Shown: positions 24,935 through 53,461, counted from the first letter of the stretch. The stretch: 64,000 nt of DNA from Lytechinus pictus (GCF_037042905.1 NC_087246.1:32602001-32666000); one strand, 5' to 3'. Numbers and translations are program-made. Notes: generated by a model from the sequence alone, not told the origin.

Positions 24935-25528
24935 TTAAAGGAAACCAAAACCCAAGATAAGAAGCAATCTTATTGGAAAGAGTAAAATAAGAGGAACAAT
25001 ATAAAAAAAGTTTCATCAAAATCGGTCATGAAATAAGCAAGTTATGGACGTTTAAAAAGTCTTGTTGTACTTTCTATGGAGATTCTCAAATTGGCATACA
25101 TGTACGTGCTTCAAAATGACTGATTTTGTGGACAACTCCCCGGACAACTCTCCATTTGTTATGTACACAAATTTTCAGATTTTCCTCATTATCTTTCAAA
25201 TTGCATCTTGCCTCCTTCTGAGCACAACATATGTCATGGGAAGATATAATTCACACCACCTATGTCAAGGTCAGTAGGAGATAATGTGAAATATGTAAAA
25301 TAAAGGGGAAAATCTGAAAATTTGTGTACAAAACAAATGGAGAGTTGTCCACAAAATCAGCCATTTTGAAGCAAGTTTGCAAATTTGAGGATCCCATGGA
25401 AAGTACAACAAGACTTTTTAAACGTCCATAACTTGCTTATTTCATAACCGATTTTGATGAAACTTTTTTTATATTGTTCCTCTTATTTTACTCTTTCCAA
25501 TAAGATTGCTTTTCTTCTTGGGTTTCGG
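24935..25528. mobile_element. Hairpin MITE, GGAAACCAAAACCCAAG family
   Basis: TTAA is present at the left edge only. The arms 'gcaatcttattggaaagagtaaaataagaggaac' and their complement near 25,485-25,520 pair, as do 'agtcttgttgtactttc' and 'gaaagtacaacaagact'. It also holds the shared core 'aaagtttcatcaaaatcggt..aagttatgga'. Non-coding. Confidence 0.85.
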
Positions 25529-25649
25529 GAGTATAGGCCTATACCATATGGCCTTTACAATTATATCAATTTTTAGTATAAACTCGGAAAACTCCGAGCA
25601 GAGATGGGTTCAAGGATCTTCAATCACTATGTTCTAACAACATGATAAA

Positions 25650-25895
25650 CAGGGGTGGGGTGGATCCAGGATTTTCCAAAGGGGGTGGCACATTTTCCAT
25701 AGGAAACTTTGATAAGCAAAAATAATAATAATAAAAGTCCTCCCTTGTGTATGAACGACATTAATTTTTCCTATTAAAAATATATTTTGTAACTTTCAAG
25801 GGGGCACACGTGTGAAGGAGCGGTATATTTACATTAAAAATATTGACTATGGCTCTCAAGGGGGGGGGCGCACGGGCCGGCTGGATCCGCCACTG
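25650..25895. mobile_element. hAT-type MITE, 8-bp TSD ATGATAAA
   Basis: ATGATAAA flanks both sides exactly (25,642-25,649 and 25,896-25,903). Ends CAGGGGtGGGGTGGATCC and GGATCCGCCACTG are inverted. 246 bp, non-coding. Confidence 0.9.
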
Positions 25896-25903
25896 ATGAT
25901 AAA

Positions 25904-27012
25904 CGACCCTTTTAATGACTGATGCCGCGAAGACGTAATACAGCAAACAGAATGCTTTTTATAAGTTGATGATTGATAGAATCGTATTACGTATTGGTGA
26001 ATCATTGTAGGATATAGCTCACCCTCGTATCCGCTCATTTTAGATCTGCATCTGCGCATACGTCATAACCGGGCCCTACTAATTTCTGTCGTTTTGTTGT
26101 ACTAAACCACTGGCAATGCATTATTATCTTTCCAACCATGATTTTTGTGACACTAGGGAACTGCATGTTGAGCTGTCGATTTTAAAACTATATCTATATA
26201 AATTTGCATGATTTTTCTAACGACTCTATCGTACCTATTTTTTCAAAAATACTTTTTTTTATCTGATTATTTCATTCTTTGTTTCAATTATCTTTTATTT
26301 ATTCATGTTATTTATTCGATTAATCGTGTTCCTTATTAGTTTATCCATTCATTTATATATTTAATCATATATTTTCATTTATTTATTCATTCAATAATTT
26401 TTCATACTTAAAATTAAGATTATAATTTTTTACTCTTATTTTATTTACATATTTATTTATTGATTTATTTTATTATTTTATGTGTCATTTTCTATTATAT
26501 TTCTTTCATATATTTATTATACTTATTTTGGGATGGGCAAAAATCGTTAACTTTTGATAACGGGAGCTATGTAACTTTCACTGTCTAAAACAGTTAATTT
26601 TGTGGAGGTACACGGTATCATGCCAACATTGCCAATAGCAGTAAATTGACAACAAATGGAAAATCATCAGTTCCTGAGCCTTTTTTGGCTATAGGTAATA
26701 TTCGACTCTAGAACGTGCAGAGAAGGTATATGATTGTGTTTGCCAAGGTATATTGGAAAAATCCAAACTATGATTCAAGCGATTCAAGTGATGAAGAAAG
26801 TTTGTACTCTAGCCAAATTATCAGCGGTAGCGTTTTACAGCGTTCAAAATATGTGAGCCAAGTTGCCATGGAAACGATCTACTTGAAATAAAATGAACTT
26901 ACATGGAGAAGTTGATATGTCAATGATTTGGCGAATTTTTCAGATGGGGATGGGTGGGGCTTGTTAATTAACTCTGTTTCTCTTAATCACTTGACCAAAG
27001 ATGTGTGACAAT
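25904..27012. other. Gene-free; AT-rich TTTATT tract inside
   Basis: 26,220-26,530 is a low-complexity run of TTTATT/ATTTAT words. The remainder shows no ORF or repeat boundary that I can support. Confidence 0.4.
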
Positions 27013-27221
27013 CAGCGGCGTACCCAGGATTTTCCAAAAGGGGGGCAAATTTTTTGGAGGATATTTCGTCCGCGAAAAAATTTGACAAGCAAAAAAAAAA
27101 GTCTTCAACCGCATATGTGTGACTCATTGTGACTCGTCAGGGAGGGGCAGGCCGTCCCCTGCATGACTTGTGACTCGTCAGGGGGGCAGTCTGCCCCCCC
27201 CCCCTTATAGGTACGCTAGTG
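27013..27221. mobile_element. hAT-type MITE, CAGCGGCGTACC/GGTACGCTAGTG ends
   Basis: Inverted ends with flanking octamers GTGACAAT (27,005-27,012) and ATGACAAT (27,222-27,229), a 7/8 match. The interior has 'gacaagcaaaaaaaaaa' and two 'gtgactcgtcagggggg' repeats, shared with 33,500-33,804. Confidence 0.85.
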
Positions 27222-27397
27222 ATGACAATAAATATCCAGAGTCTCTATTAAGTACCAGTCTGGGTTAATCCCTTTTTCCACAATGATCCGTACTTACCCC
27301 CTTTCTCTTTTTTTTCTTTTCTGCACGTTTCACATCTTTTTTATTCTTCACTATTCAAAAAATCATAGACTAAACGCGATCGCCCCCTTCATGTGCG

Positions 27398-27494
27398 TCA
27401 GCGCGGAGAATTATCCTTTGTCCATGGGGGGGGGGGGGGCATTTATAGTTGCGCCCCTCCCCCCTGATAAAAAGGATAATCCTCTGCGCTGGTC
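27398..27494. repeat. Short foldback, GCGCGGAGaATTATCCTTT arms
   Basis: The left arm 'cagcgcggagaattatccttt' and right arm 'aaaggataatcctctgcgctg' are inverted around a G/C-run loop. Confidence 0.75.
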
Positions 27495-28082
27495 ACGCCC
27501 ATGACCCCCCTTGAACCCATGTGGCGCCGCACCTTTTTGGTAACTTGATTGGATCTCTCTGAAACGAATTACGGAGTTATTGACCGGACACCTTAGTTAA
27601 TCTGCCTTATTAATTATCTTTGCCATTATGGTTAGTGCATGAAACGCTGATTTTTATTAGGAAAAGAAATGAGACCCGTTGCGATGGTAGTTATAACGAT
27701 ACGGGGGGGGGGGGGAACATGGGCAACTGTCCTCTTTGGATCTTACATGATTGAGAAGAACAAAGAAAAAAAAACAGGAAAAGAAGAAAAATACGAAAGC
27801 AGAGAGAATGAATGTGCACTGGTAAAAAAAAATGTTCTCTCGTATGTTTCCCCTTATGTAGATTGCATTTCAAAAAGGCAGTATGTCTATATTTTAGAAG
27901 TATTTTCACTTACACATTCTACTGAAGTCTACTTACTCAAGCTTTTGGTGTCTTTGATGTACATATACTTGATATTCAAAACTACAAATTACATTCAGTC
28001 ATTCGAACTTGTTCAACAAAGTACATTTTAAGGCAACGTTAAGTTATTATGAACCTTTATCATGTTTATCCGTTGGCATGTA
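27495..28082. other. No recognised feature
   Basis: An open frame begins near 27,669 and runs through a G-run and A-rich sequence. It has no recognisable domain and I do not support it as a gene. Confidence 0.35.
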
Positions 28083-28703
28083 ATAAAGGGGTACTCCGGG
28101 CTGACAATAATTATATCTAAATAAATAGAGTAAAAGTCACCGAGCTAAATGCTGAAAATTTCATCAAAATCCGATAACAAATGAAAAAAGTTATTGAATT
28201 TTGAATTTTAACAATATTTTGTAAAAACAGTTGTATTCACCTCGTCATGAATATTCATTAAATGGGGGTGATGATGTCACATCCCCACTTTCTGTTTTCT
28301 TATGCTATTACATGAAATCATAATTATTTCATATTTTCATACAATGTGTGTATGATATGTCTCCCTTATGATAAAATAAGTTGCAGCAATGAATTCTATA
28401 ATGCAATAAATTAGTTGTCAATCCAATTTTCTTAGCTCTAGGGAGGACAAACATTGAATAAACATAATTTCTTGTAATGAATCACAAAGGAACACGGGAG
28501 GATATGACATCATCAGTTTGCTCATTGTATTTATATTCATGAAGACATGTGAAGAACTGTTTTACCTAAATAATACAAATCTTTAAAATGTCATAACTGT
28601 GTTATTCCTTGTCCGATTTTGATGAAATTGTCAGTGTTGTCTTTTTCTGATTTTATTTTATTTGATATAAAATATTTTATTTTCAGCTAGGAGACCCCTT
28701 TAA
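28083..28703. mobile_element. Hairpin MITE, GGGGTACTCCGGGCT family (third copy)
   Basis: Starts AAAGGGGTACTCCGGGCTGAC and ends CAGCTaGGAGACCCCTTTAA; the left TTAA is decayed to AATAA. Internal arms match the copies at 12.9 and 16.9 kb, including the 'catgaatattcat' and 'gatgatgtcacatccc' words. Confidence 0.85.
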
Positions 28704-29020
28704 ACATGTTGTTAATTGCTGCAAGGAGCGAACGGATGTATATAATAATCATATTTAACTTATAAAGATAAACATTAGTCTCCCATATCATTGAGTAAGT
28801 CCATTTAAAGTATTAATGAAGCCATAAACATGATAACCGCGACCGTGAAAATGGAAAATACCGATTATCAGCTGGAATCATCAGGATTTGGGAGAGATCA
28901 TAACAGGATTAGAAATTCATATTTGCCAATAATTAAAGGTCGAGCTAGTATCAGTGGGCGAATCGGTAGTCCTTTTAAGAATAGTTCTCAGATAATGCGG
29001 AGTGGACTCGGGGTTCTCAT

Positions 29021-29257
29021 CAGTGGTGGATCCATAGTGGGGCACATCCAGACCGTGCCCCCTCCCTTAATTGAGAGCCATAAAAATATTTTAGTCGGGA
29101 GAACTTGCGTATGCCCGACTGAATATTTGCTAGTCATTTTTTCGAACACAAGTCACCTTCATTCTTGACTAGAGCAAGGACGTTTTTTTTTATTGTAAGA
29201 TTTTTTAAGCCAAAGTGCGTTCCCCTTCAAGTTGAAAAATTCTGAATCCGCCCCCTG
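29021..29257. mobile_element. hAT-like element, CAGTGGTGGATCC...GAATCCGCCCCCTG
   Basis: Inverted GGATCC-type ends similar to 25,650-25,895. No clean target duplication is visible, so the limits are tentative. A short open frame overlaps its left part and is not convincing. Confidence 0.5.
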
Positions 29258-29647
29258 TTTTCACCCTCACTCGGCTTAATTTCACAGAGTATACCGCAGC
29301 ATATATTTTATGACCCCCCCCCCTCCGGCGGAAATACAAGTCTTTCATCTGAGCATAACTCAGATGCAGGTATACAATATATTTGTTCGTTTTCAGGTGA
29401 ATTTTAATGTAAATATAAGTTGCCACGTTTTGTTCTCAGCTTTCGCGATTCAACAACACAACAACAAAACGATAATTATGACAATGTTAATATCAAAAGC
29501 AACAACGGTGATATCGATAATAGGAAAAAAATATATTAATAAAAATATTAGTAACAGCATTGATACGCCGGTAATGATGATGATGATGGTGGTGGTGATG
29601 ATGTAGTCATATAAAAATATCATTAATAACAAGGCAAACGCCAAGCG

Positions 29648-31132
29648 TTGTCTCGCCTGCATATTGCAGTCATGAAGAGAGTGCATGTCAAAACTACATG
29701 TATGCTATATGACTTAGATGGACCTCTGTTACGAGTTTGGCGATCCCACCTCGAAGCTATAGAAAGTTATTGTGTGTACAACACAGCAGTGCCAGTCATG
29801 GAAAGTTCATTGACCTTTGACCTTAATCAAATTCAACTCACATTCGAACTTGACCTACACCTTCAAGAGATGGACCTCTTGTTTGAATTTGGCAATCCTA
29901 CCTCGAAGATATAAAAAGTTATTATGTGTACAACAAAGCACAGTGCCAGTCATGGAAAGTTCATTGACCTTTGACCTTAATCAAATTCAACTCACATTTG
30001 AACTTGACCTGCACCTTCAAAAGATGGACCTCTTGTATGAATTTGGCAATCCTAACTCGAAGATATAGAAAGTTATTGTGTGTACAGCACAGCACAGTGC
30101 CAGTCATGGAAAGTTCATTGACCTTTGACCTTATCAAATTCGGCTCACATTTGAACTTGGCCTGCACCTTCAAGAGATGGACCTCTTGAATAAATTTGGC
30201 GATCTCACCTCGAAGCTATAGAAAGTTATTGTGTGTACAACACAGCACAGTGCCAGTCATGGAAAGTTCATTGACCTTTGACCTTATTCGAATTCGACTC
30301 ATATTCGAACTTGACCTGTGCCTTCAGGAGATGGACCTCTGGTATGAATTTGGTGTTCCCACCTCGAAGATATAGAAAGTTATTATGTGTACAACACAGC
30401 ACAGTGCCAGTCATGGAAAGTTCATTGACCTTTGACCTTATTCAAATTCAACTCATATTCGAACTTGACCTGTGCCTTCAGGAGATGGACCTCTGGTATG
30501 AATTTGGTGATCCCACCTCGAAGATATAGAAAGTTATTATGTGTACAACACAGCACAGTGCCAGTCATGGAAAGTTCATTGACCTTTGACCTTATTCAAA
30601 TTCGACTCATATTCGTACTTGACCTGTGCCTTCAGGAGATGGACCTCTGGTATGAATTTTGTGATCCCACCTCGAAGATATAGAAAGTTATTATGTGACA
30701 CAGCACAGTGCCAGTCATGGAAAGTTCATTGACCTTTGACCTTTGACCTTCTTCCAATTTGACTCATATTCGAACTTGACCTGTGCCTTCAGCAGATGGA
30801 CCTCTGTTTTGAATTTGGTGATCCCACCTCGAAGCTATAGAAAGTTATTGGGTGTACAAAGTTATTATGTGTACAACACAGCACAGTGCCAGTCATGGAA
30901 AGTTCATTGACCTTTGACCTTTGACCTTCTTCCAATTTGACTCATATTCGAACTTGACCTGTGCCTTCAGCAGATGGACCTCTGTTATGAATTTGGTGAT
31001 CCCACCTCGAAGCTATAGAAAGTTATTGGGTGTACAACAAAATTGTTGACGACGACGACGCCGACACCGACGCCGACGCCGACACCGGAAATAGTGATAC
31101 CTATGTCTCGCTCCTCTACGCAGGCGAGACAA
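29648..31132. mobile_element. Non-autonomous transposon with 154-bp satellite carrying DR1 nuclear-receptor sites
   Basis: Perfect 13-bp inverted ends TTGTCTCGCCTGC and GCAGGCGAGACAA. Between them lie about eight and a half tandem units of about 154 bp (29,720-31,040), each with 'gtgccagtcatggaaagttc', then TGACCTTTGACCT, then 'gaacttgacctg', 'gatggacctct' and 'cccacctcgaag'. The TGACCTTTGACCT sites start at 29,811, 29,965, 30,119, 30,272, 30,426, 30,580, 30,730 and 30,908. The right end holds a GACGCC/GACACC run (31,048-31,085). Short open frames recur once per unit because 154 is not a multiple of three; no gene is implied. Confidence 0.9.
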
Positions 31133-31349
31133 AAATTAAAAATGTGTCTGTGGGTGAGTGGGTGAGGGAGGGTGTGTGTGAGGGTAGGTGTGTGTGAGGG
31201 AGTGTGTGATGAATCAAGAAGACATTGCCACTTTTTTCTAGCCCCCCATCTATTTTATGCAAGTAACAGATATGCTGATAATTATTCTTTATCAGATCAA
31301 TCATACCTATCATTTTACTTCCATTTCGAAATTTCTATGACCCGAAATA

Positions 31350-31700
31350 TGTGCTAGTCTTTGCGTGGAGACCCACTTGTTAATCAAAGTTTCAATCAGG
31401 GTCTTTGCCTGCAGACTAATCATACCATACCACACCATCGGCTTAAAAAGTACAAGAATACCATACCATCACACACCATGTCATACAATATACCATGGAC
31501 GGAGATGACCATACCATACCATTTCACCATTAGTCTGCAGGCACAGACTTTTGGTTTCCGCAATTCGCATATTGTATAATGCAGAGTCTGAAGTAGTGAG
31601 ACTATTCACTTTGTACTGTCTGTCTGACACAGACAGAGTCTTTGGCGTCTAGTCTTTACTCTTGACGCGTTATTTATTAGTCTGTGCTTGCAACATTATC
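31350..31700. repeat. Interspersed repeat (GTCTGTGCCTGCAGACT family) with CATACC tract
   Basis: The left part 'tgctagtctttgcgtggagac..acttgtt.atcaaa' matches 34,032-34,097. The right part 31,531-31,690 matches 7,056-7,220. Between them is a CATACCATACCA simple repeat, which recurs at 31,725-31,795. Confidence 0.6.
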
Positions 31701-31808
31701 CTTGTCTATCTTATCACTCTCAAAACCATCATACCATATCATCTCATTTTATTTCATACCGTATTGTACCATCCCATACCCTATCACATCAAAATACATC
31801 GTATCTTC

Positions 31809-32426
31809 TTAAAGGACAAGTCCACCACAAGAATAAGTTGATTTGAATAAAAGGAAAAAAATCCAACAAGCAAAACACTGAAAATTTCATCACAATCGGA
31901 TGTAAAATAAGAAAGTTATGACATTTTAAAGTTTCGCTCAATTTCACAAAACAGTTATATGCACATCCCGGTCGGTATGCAAATGAGGGAACTGATGACA
32001 TCACTCACTCACTATTTCTTTTGTATTTTATTATACTGTTATAAGAAATATGAAATATTCAAATTTTCTCCTCATTGTCCTGTGAAAAATTTTTTATTTC
32101 TCCCTGAACATGTGGAATTATCATTGTTTAACGTTTTATTGTTCAGTCAAGTTGGTCCTTATTGCCAAATCTGTAAAAAATGAAATATTGTAAAATTCAA
32201 ACAATAAAAAACGAAAGGAATAGTGAGTGAGGGACATCATCGATTCTCTCATTTGCATGTGACTAAATTGTGCATATACCTATTTTGTGAAAAATAAGCG
32301 AAATTTTAAAAGGTCATAACTTTCTTATTTTACATCCGATTTTGATGAAACTTTCAGCATTAAGCTTGTCTGATTTTTCTCTATTGATTCAAAGAAACAT
32401 TTTTCTGAGGTGGACTTGACCTTTAA
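31809..32426. mobile_element. TTAA-flanked hairpin MITE, AAGGACAAGTCCACC family (copy 2)
   Basis: Termini AAAGGACAAGTCCACC and GAGGTGGACTTGACCTTT with TTAA on both sides. Its right-hand TTAA (32,423-32,426) is also the left-hand TTAA of the next copy. Confidence 0.92.
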
Positions 32427-33027
32427 AGGACAAGTCCACCCCAACAAAAAGTTGATTTGAATAAAAGGAGAAAAATCCAACAAGCAAAACACTGAAAATT
32501 TCATCACAATCGGATGTAAAATAAGAAAGTTATGACATTTTAAAGTTTCGCTTAATTACACAAAACAGTTATATGCACATCCTGGTCGGTATGCAAATGA
32601 TGACGTCACCCACTCACTACTTCTTTTGTATTTTATTATATGAAATATGAAAAATTATAATTTTCTCTTCATTGTCATGTGAAACAAAATTTTATTCCTC
32701 CTGACTGACATGTGGAATTGCATTATTGTAGCAGTTTACGGTTAAATCAAGTTGGTCCTTATTGTCAAATCTGTAAAAATTGAAAGTTTGTATAATTCAA
32801 ACAATAAAAAAACCAAAAGAAATAGTGAGTGAAGGACATCATCGACTCTCTTATTTGCATATCGCCGAGTTGGGCATTTAACTGTTTTGTGAAGAATAAG
32901 CGAAATTTAAAAATGTCATAACTTTCTTATTTTACATCCGATTTCGATTAAATTTGCAGCGTTATGTTTTTTTATTTTTCTCTATCGATTCAAATCAACG
33001 ATTTTCTGGGGTGGACTTGACCTTTAA
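32423..33027. mobile_element. TTAA-flanked hairpin MITE, AAGGACAAGTCCACC family (copy 3)
   Basis: Directly abuts copy 2, sharing one TTAA, and ends GGGTGGACTTGACCTTTAA. It contains a perfect TGACGTCA near 32,600. The two copies differ by scattered substitutions, so this is not a recent duplication of a single unit. Confidence 0.92.
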
Positions 33028-33484
33028 GCATCTTTATTCCGAAATCATCACATACGAACATGAAAGCAGTCTGATCGTTGATACTTCCTTAATCAATAGC
33101 ACAATATTATAATTCCTTATCTACAACTGCTTAATATCATACCATCAAATATTCATACACGTATAAGTCATTCTATTTTCAAACGATATACATGAAAACA
33201 AAATACAAAGTAACAGAAAAGCGACACCACAAACACTACAGTATTTTCCCCATATCAATCACCGCATTTAATATTGCAAAATTAAGCAAAGAAAATACAA
33301 TGAAAACAGATAGGCCTCCATCCTTTCCATACAAAATGCAGGCAACACATGATATGAAAACTTCTTAAAACATACGGTCTCACCATATATAGAGCTATTA
33401 CAAGTCTCACTACAAAAAAAGGAAATATCAAATTTCGCGGAGATGACTATCATGTCTATTATCGAGATGATACAAGGTCGACTC
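33028..33484. other. No recognised feature
   Basis: AT-rich, unique-looking; nothing supportable. Confidence 0.4.
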
Positions 33485-33499
33485 TTAAAGGGGCACTCT

Positions 33500-33804
33500 C
33501 ACTAGCGTACCTACGGGGGGGGGGGGGGCAAAGGGGGCAGTCTGCCCCCCCCTGACGAGCCACAACCCATGCAAAACACGTATCCCTGCTCCCCCCTGAC
33601 GAGCTTGAAGACCTTTATTGCCCCCCCTGACGAGCTTGAAGACCTTTTTTTTTTTTTTTTTTGCTTGTCAAATTATTTTCTGGTACGAAATCCTTCATTT
33701 GTGATTGAAGACCTTTTTTCTTTTCTTTTTTTGTTTGGCTTGTCAAATTTTTGGGCGGACGATTTTGCCCCCCCCCCCTGTGAAAAATCCCAGGTACGCC
33801 AATG
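33500..33804. mobile_element. hAT-type MITE with perfect 8-bp TSD GGCACTCT, nested
   Basis: GGCACTCT occurs at 33,492-33,499 and 33,805-33,812. Ends CACTAGCGTAC and GTACGCCAATG. The interior has 'cccccctgacgagc' repeats and 'gcttgtcaaat' words as in 27,013-27,221. It has inserted into a TTAAAGGGGCACTCT-type sequence whose left edge TTAA is at 33,485-33,488. Confidence 0.92.
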
Positions 33805-33861
33805 GGCACTCTACCCTACTTTCAAGTTTGAATAATTAAAAAATGAAAAGATTGAAATACT

Positions 33862-34649
33862 TTATCGAAGTCTGATAACGTATAGTAAAGTCACATCGTT
33901 TCGAAATCTATACCCCCCTCTTAGTCTGGTGTGCAAACCCTTCACTCGAGTTAAGGGTCTGAATGTGCAGCCTACCCATGCCTTGTGTACTGAAGACCCT
34001 CTCGCTGATTTGAAACAGCAAGTTTTGTGTGTGCTAGTCTTTGCGTGGAGACACACTTGTTGATCAAATTTTCAAGCAGGGTTTGTGCCTGCAGACTCCC
34101 CCCTAAGAAAAAAAACAGAATAAGAATTAAGAAAAATGATAATAATAAATGAATATAGACGTTTACGTCTGTCAACTGATACGGTATAGACATCATGCTG
34201 CTGTTTTTCGTAATTGCTAGGTACAAAATAAAGAGACTTAATAATCTAAAATTTTCGGAACAATAGAAGTGAAAATGTAAATGCAAATATACATGTATGC
34301 CTATAACCCATTTATTCCATAAATCAAAGTACACCACATTACATTGCACTGAGCCCCTCATTCATACTTATATGAATATAACGTTTAAATACAATTTTTT
34401 TAAAACAAATTTTCGAGAAATTTATTTTATAATAAAACAACGTAAGCACAAACATACAATTTCAACGCAATTCTTTAAATCATATTGGAAAATTGCAAAC
34501 CAATCATTCCCGAATATCAAAATTTCAAATATGAGAAATGGAACGTAATTTAGCGTCAAAGAACGCTATTTATTGGCCAGTATACACGTCATTGATCTTG
34601 GTCTCGACCGCAGCTGCATTAGTCTAATGGTCTAATCCAGAGTTATTAA
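33862..34649. other. No gene; partial repeat inside
   Basis: 34,032-34,097 is a fragment of the GTCTGTGCCTGCAGACT repeat. The remainder is AT-rich with no supportable ORF. Confidence 0.4.
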
Positions 34650-36240
34650 TTTTTTTTTTTTTTTGAATAATATTTTATTTTCTTCCTCTTTCAAATCAAT
34701 AAGTTTACAATCACAATTCATATAAATAAAGATTCTTTGTATGTATACAATCAATAAACAATCAAACAAATAAATATATCAATATCAATGAGATTACGAA
34801 TATTTTTAAAATGATTACAAATGAAATTAAACTGCCAAATTTCTCTTCTATAACAATGTGAAAGCAGAGGGGAAAAACCCGTATCAATCGACAAAATAAA
34901 AAAAAACGTACTTTGTAAAAAATGACTTTTTCCCTGAATAGAATAGAAATAATCTCTTTTGCACATATCAATTGTACAAGAAATAAAAAAAAGGATAAAA
35001 TATTATTTTAAAGGTTAATTAGAGGAAGGTTATCCTAAAACGTCCCTACACACCCACCTTACCCCCATACCCCCTCCCCCCTCATCTCTCTCCCCAGACA
35101 CTCACACAAGCTCACTTCAACTCACCACTACTCACAGCTCCCCCCCCCCCCCCCTCTTCCCCGTCACAAAACTCACACATCCATCTACACACGTACACCC
35201 ACACACAATGCATCCTGCTCTGGTACAACTATCTGTATTTGAACAAATAAACAAAACAGAAACAAAATGAAGCAACCAATACATCCATAGTATTAAGAAA
35301 GGTATGCATTGATTTGTTCCCATTTCCTTAAGTGCACCCCCAGCTTCCCCTTTTTAAACGCTATTTGATATTCCGTATCTCTATACACTTTAACCAAATG
35401 TGTCACTTTCTGTACGGTTGGCAATATTCCCTGTTTTCTTGAACTAAAAATGATATACTTAATTAAGAATATAATACAGTTTATTAAAGCTACTCTTGTA
35501 GTATTTCCAGATATCCCCATGAAAATTGTTTTCCAAACGTCACTGCCAAGTTCATTCAGTTGAAATATTTTACTCATCTCTTCCCATAATCGCTTAACTT
35601 CAGGACAATAAAAAAATAAATGTTGGTAAGACTCAACTTCTTTTTTACAAAAGGAACAGAAATTATCTGTCTCAAAACCGAATTTAAAAAGTTCCCTTTT
35701 TGTGTACACAGCCCCTTGTAATGGTTTGTATTGAAATTCTCTGTGTTTATTGCATAGCATTGCACATTTCAGTCTCAAAATACTTCTTTCAGTTCCCCCA
35801 TTCCCAAATCATATTCGGATTGCCCATCTGTAACATGAAATACATAATCAATTTGAAAATTTTCAATGAAGTGGTCATATATTCGTCTAGATTTTATATC
35901 ACATAGTTTCTGAACATGCCCACATATCATCAATTGAATTTCAAAGTTGTCTGTATCCATTTCCATAAAATCATTTTGTATCCACTCTTCTGTTATTACT
36001 GAAAATATCTTTTGAATTTTGAGCAAGTTTTCAGATGAAAATTTCAGATTATACCAGTATGAAACTGGTCTTAATTTACCTCCAATTATTATATCCGAGA
36101 CCTTAACTATACCTTTCTGAAATAATTCAATATAAAAAAAGGTCTTATTATTAAGGCATAGACGCTTGTTATTAAAAATAATGGGATTACTTTTCCCTCC
36201 AAACTCCAAGTAATAACTCTGATCTAATCAGTCCACCGCC
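34650..36240 (-). mobile_element. 5'-truncated L1-like LINE, minus strand
   Basis: On the minus strand a broken reverse-transcriptase-protein C-terminus is followed by about 0.6 kb of 3' UTR and a poly(A) tail (a T-run at 34,651-34,665 on the plus strand). The 3' UTR includes a C-rich, CACAC-rich stretch (35,040-35,200). Target duplication is not evident. The insertion lies less than 0.3 kb downstream of the GGT stop codon. Confidence 0.8.
35293..36209 (-). pseudogene. LINE ORF2 C-terminal fragment with zf-RVT motif, frameshifted
   Basis: Two open segments, 36,209-35,775 and 35,778-35,293, are the continuous end of one protein broken by a one-base frameshift near 35,775-35,790 (GELKEV / LRLKCAM). 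The first has the L1/Tx1-like stretch 'SNPIIFNNKRLCLNNKTFFY' and 'FQKGIVKVSDII'. The second has 'FCSFCKKEVESYQHLFFYC', the CxxC...HxxxxC zinc-knuckle that follows RT domains, then 'VHLRKWEQI' near the stop. The RT and endonuclease domains are missing. Clade assignment (L1/Tx1) is by motif style and moderate in certainty. Confidence 0.85.
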
Positions 36241-36521
36241 CCCTACGATGCGATTATGATAGTGAGGCAATTATCCGTTTTGAGGGGATTGTGTAATATA
36301 CATCAATAAACCTAATTATTATATACGATTTAGGTATTAACTATGTTATCCTAGACCTAGAAGGCTGCAATAACGGGTAGTAGAATAATAGAGTGATGAC
36401 TTATCATGTTGAATAATTACTCTCACTTATACTTCCGACTGAGAAAAGAGTACCTTCACATTTGCCCCCCCAAGCTACGTATGGTCAAAATCACAATGAT
36501 CCGCATCCTCATCTAGCATGT

Positions 36522-53160
<16,639 letters not shown>

Positions 53161-53450
53161 TCTTTCTTCTTTCTCCGTCAGGCTATGAAAAGCTAACCCC
53201 TCTTCTTCTTGCGATATGATATTTGGCGATCCTGGCGTCTGTTTCTTTCAGAAGATTTCGTTTGTTAACAGTGGCTGCTCTGGTACGACTTGGGATGTCT
53301 TTCAAAGATCGATCGTTATGTATAAGAAAGTTCTATCGGGAATCTCTCCTGGAACATGTCAGGCGAGGAGTTCAAGGTCGCTGCGATCGATCTATCATTT
53401 TATTTCAAGAACTAGATCAGATTTCTTATCTTCAACAACATTATCACTTT

Positions 53451-53461
53451 TATTTTATAAG
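53451..53461 (-). promoter_or_regulatory. Possible TATA box of the GGT gene
   Basis: Minus-strand 'TTATAAAATA' lies about 300 bp upstream of the proposed GGT ATG. It would fit a 5' UTR of about 270 nt in exon 1. Support is positional only. Confidence 0.2.

Noticed and set aside
29648-30683. Series of similar 83-codon frames
   Set aside because: Produced by the 154-bp satellite; frames stop and restart each unit.
34650-36230. Inverted AGAGTTATTA / TAATAACTCT at LINE edges as a foldback
   Set aside because: The right copy lies in LINE-like coding sequence (QSYYLEFGG); probably coincidence.
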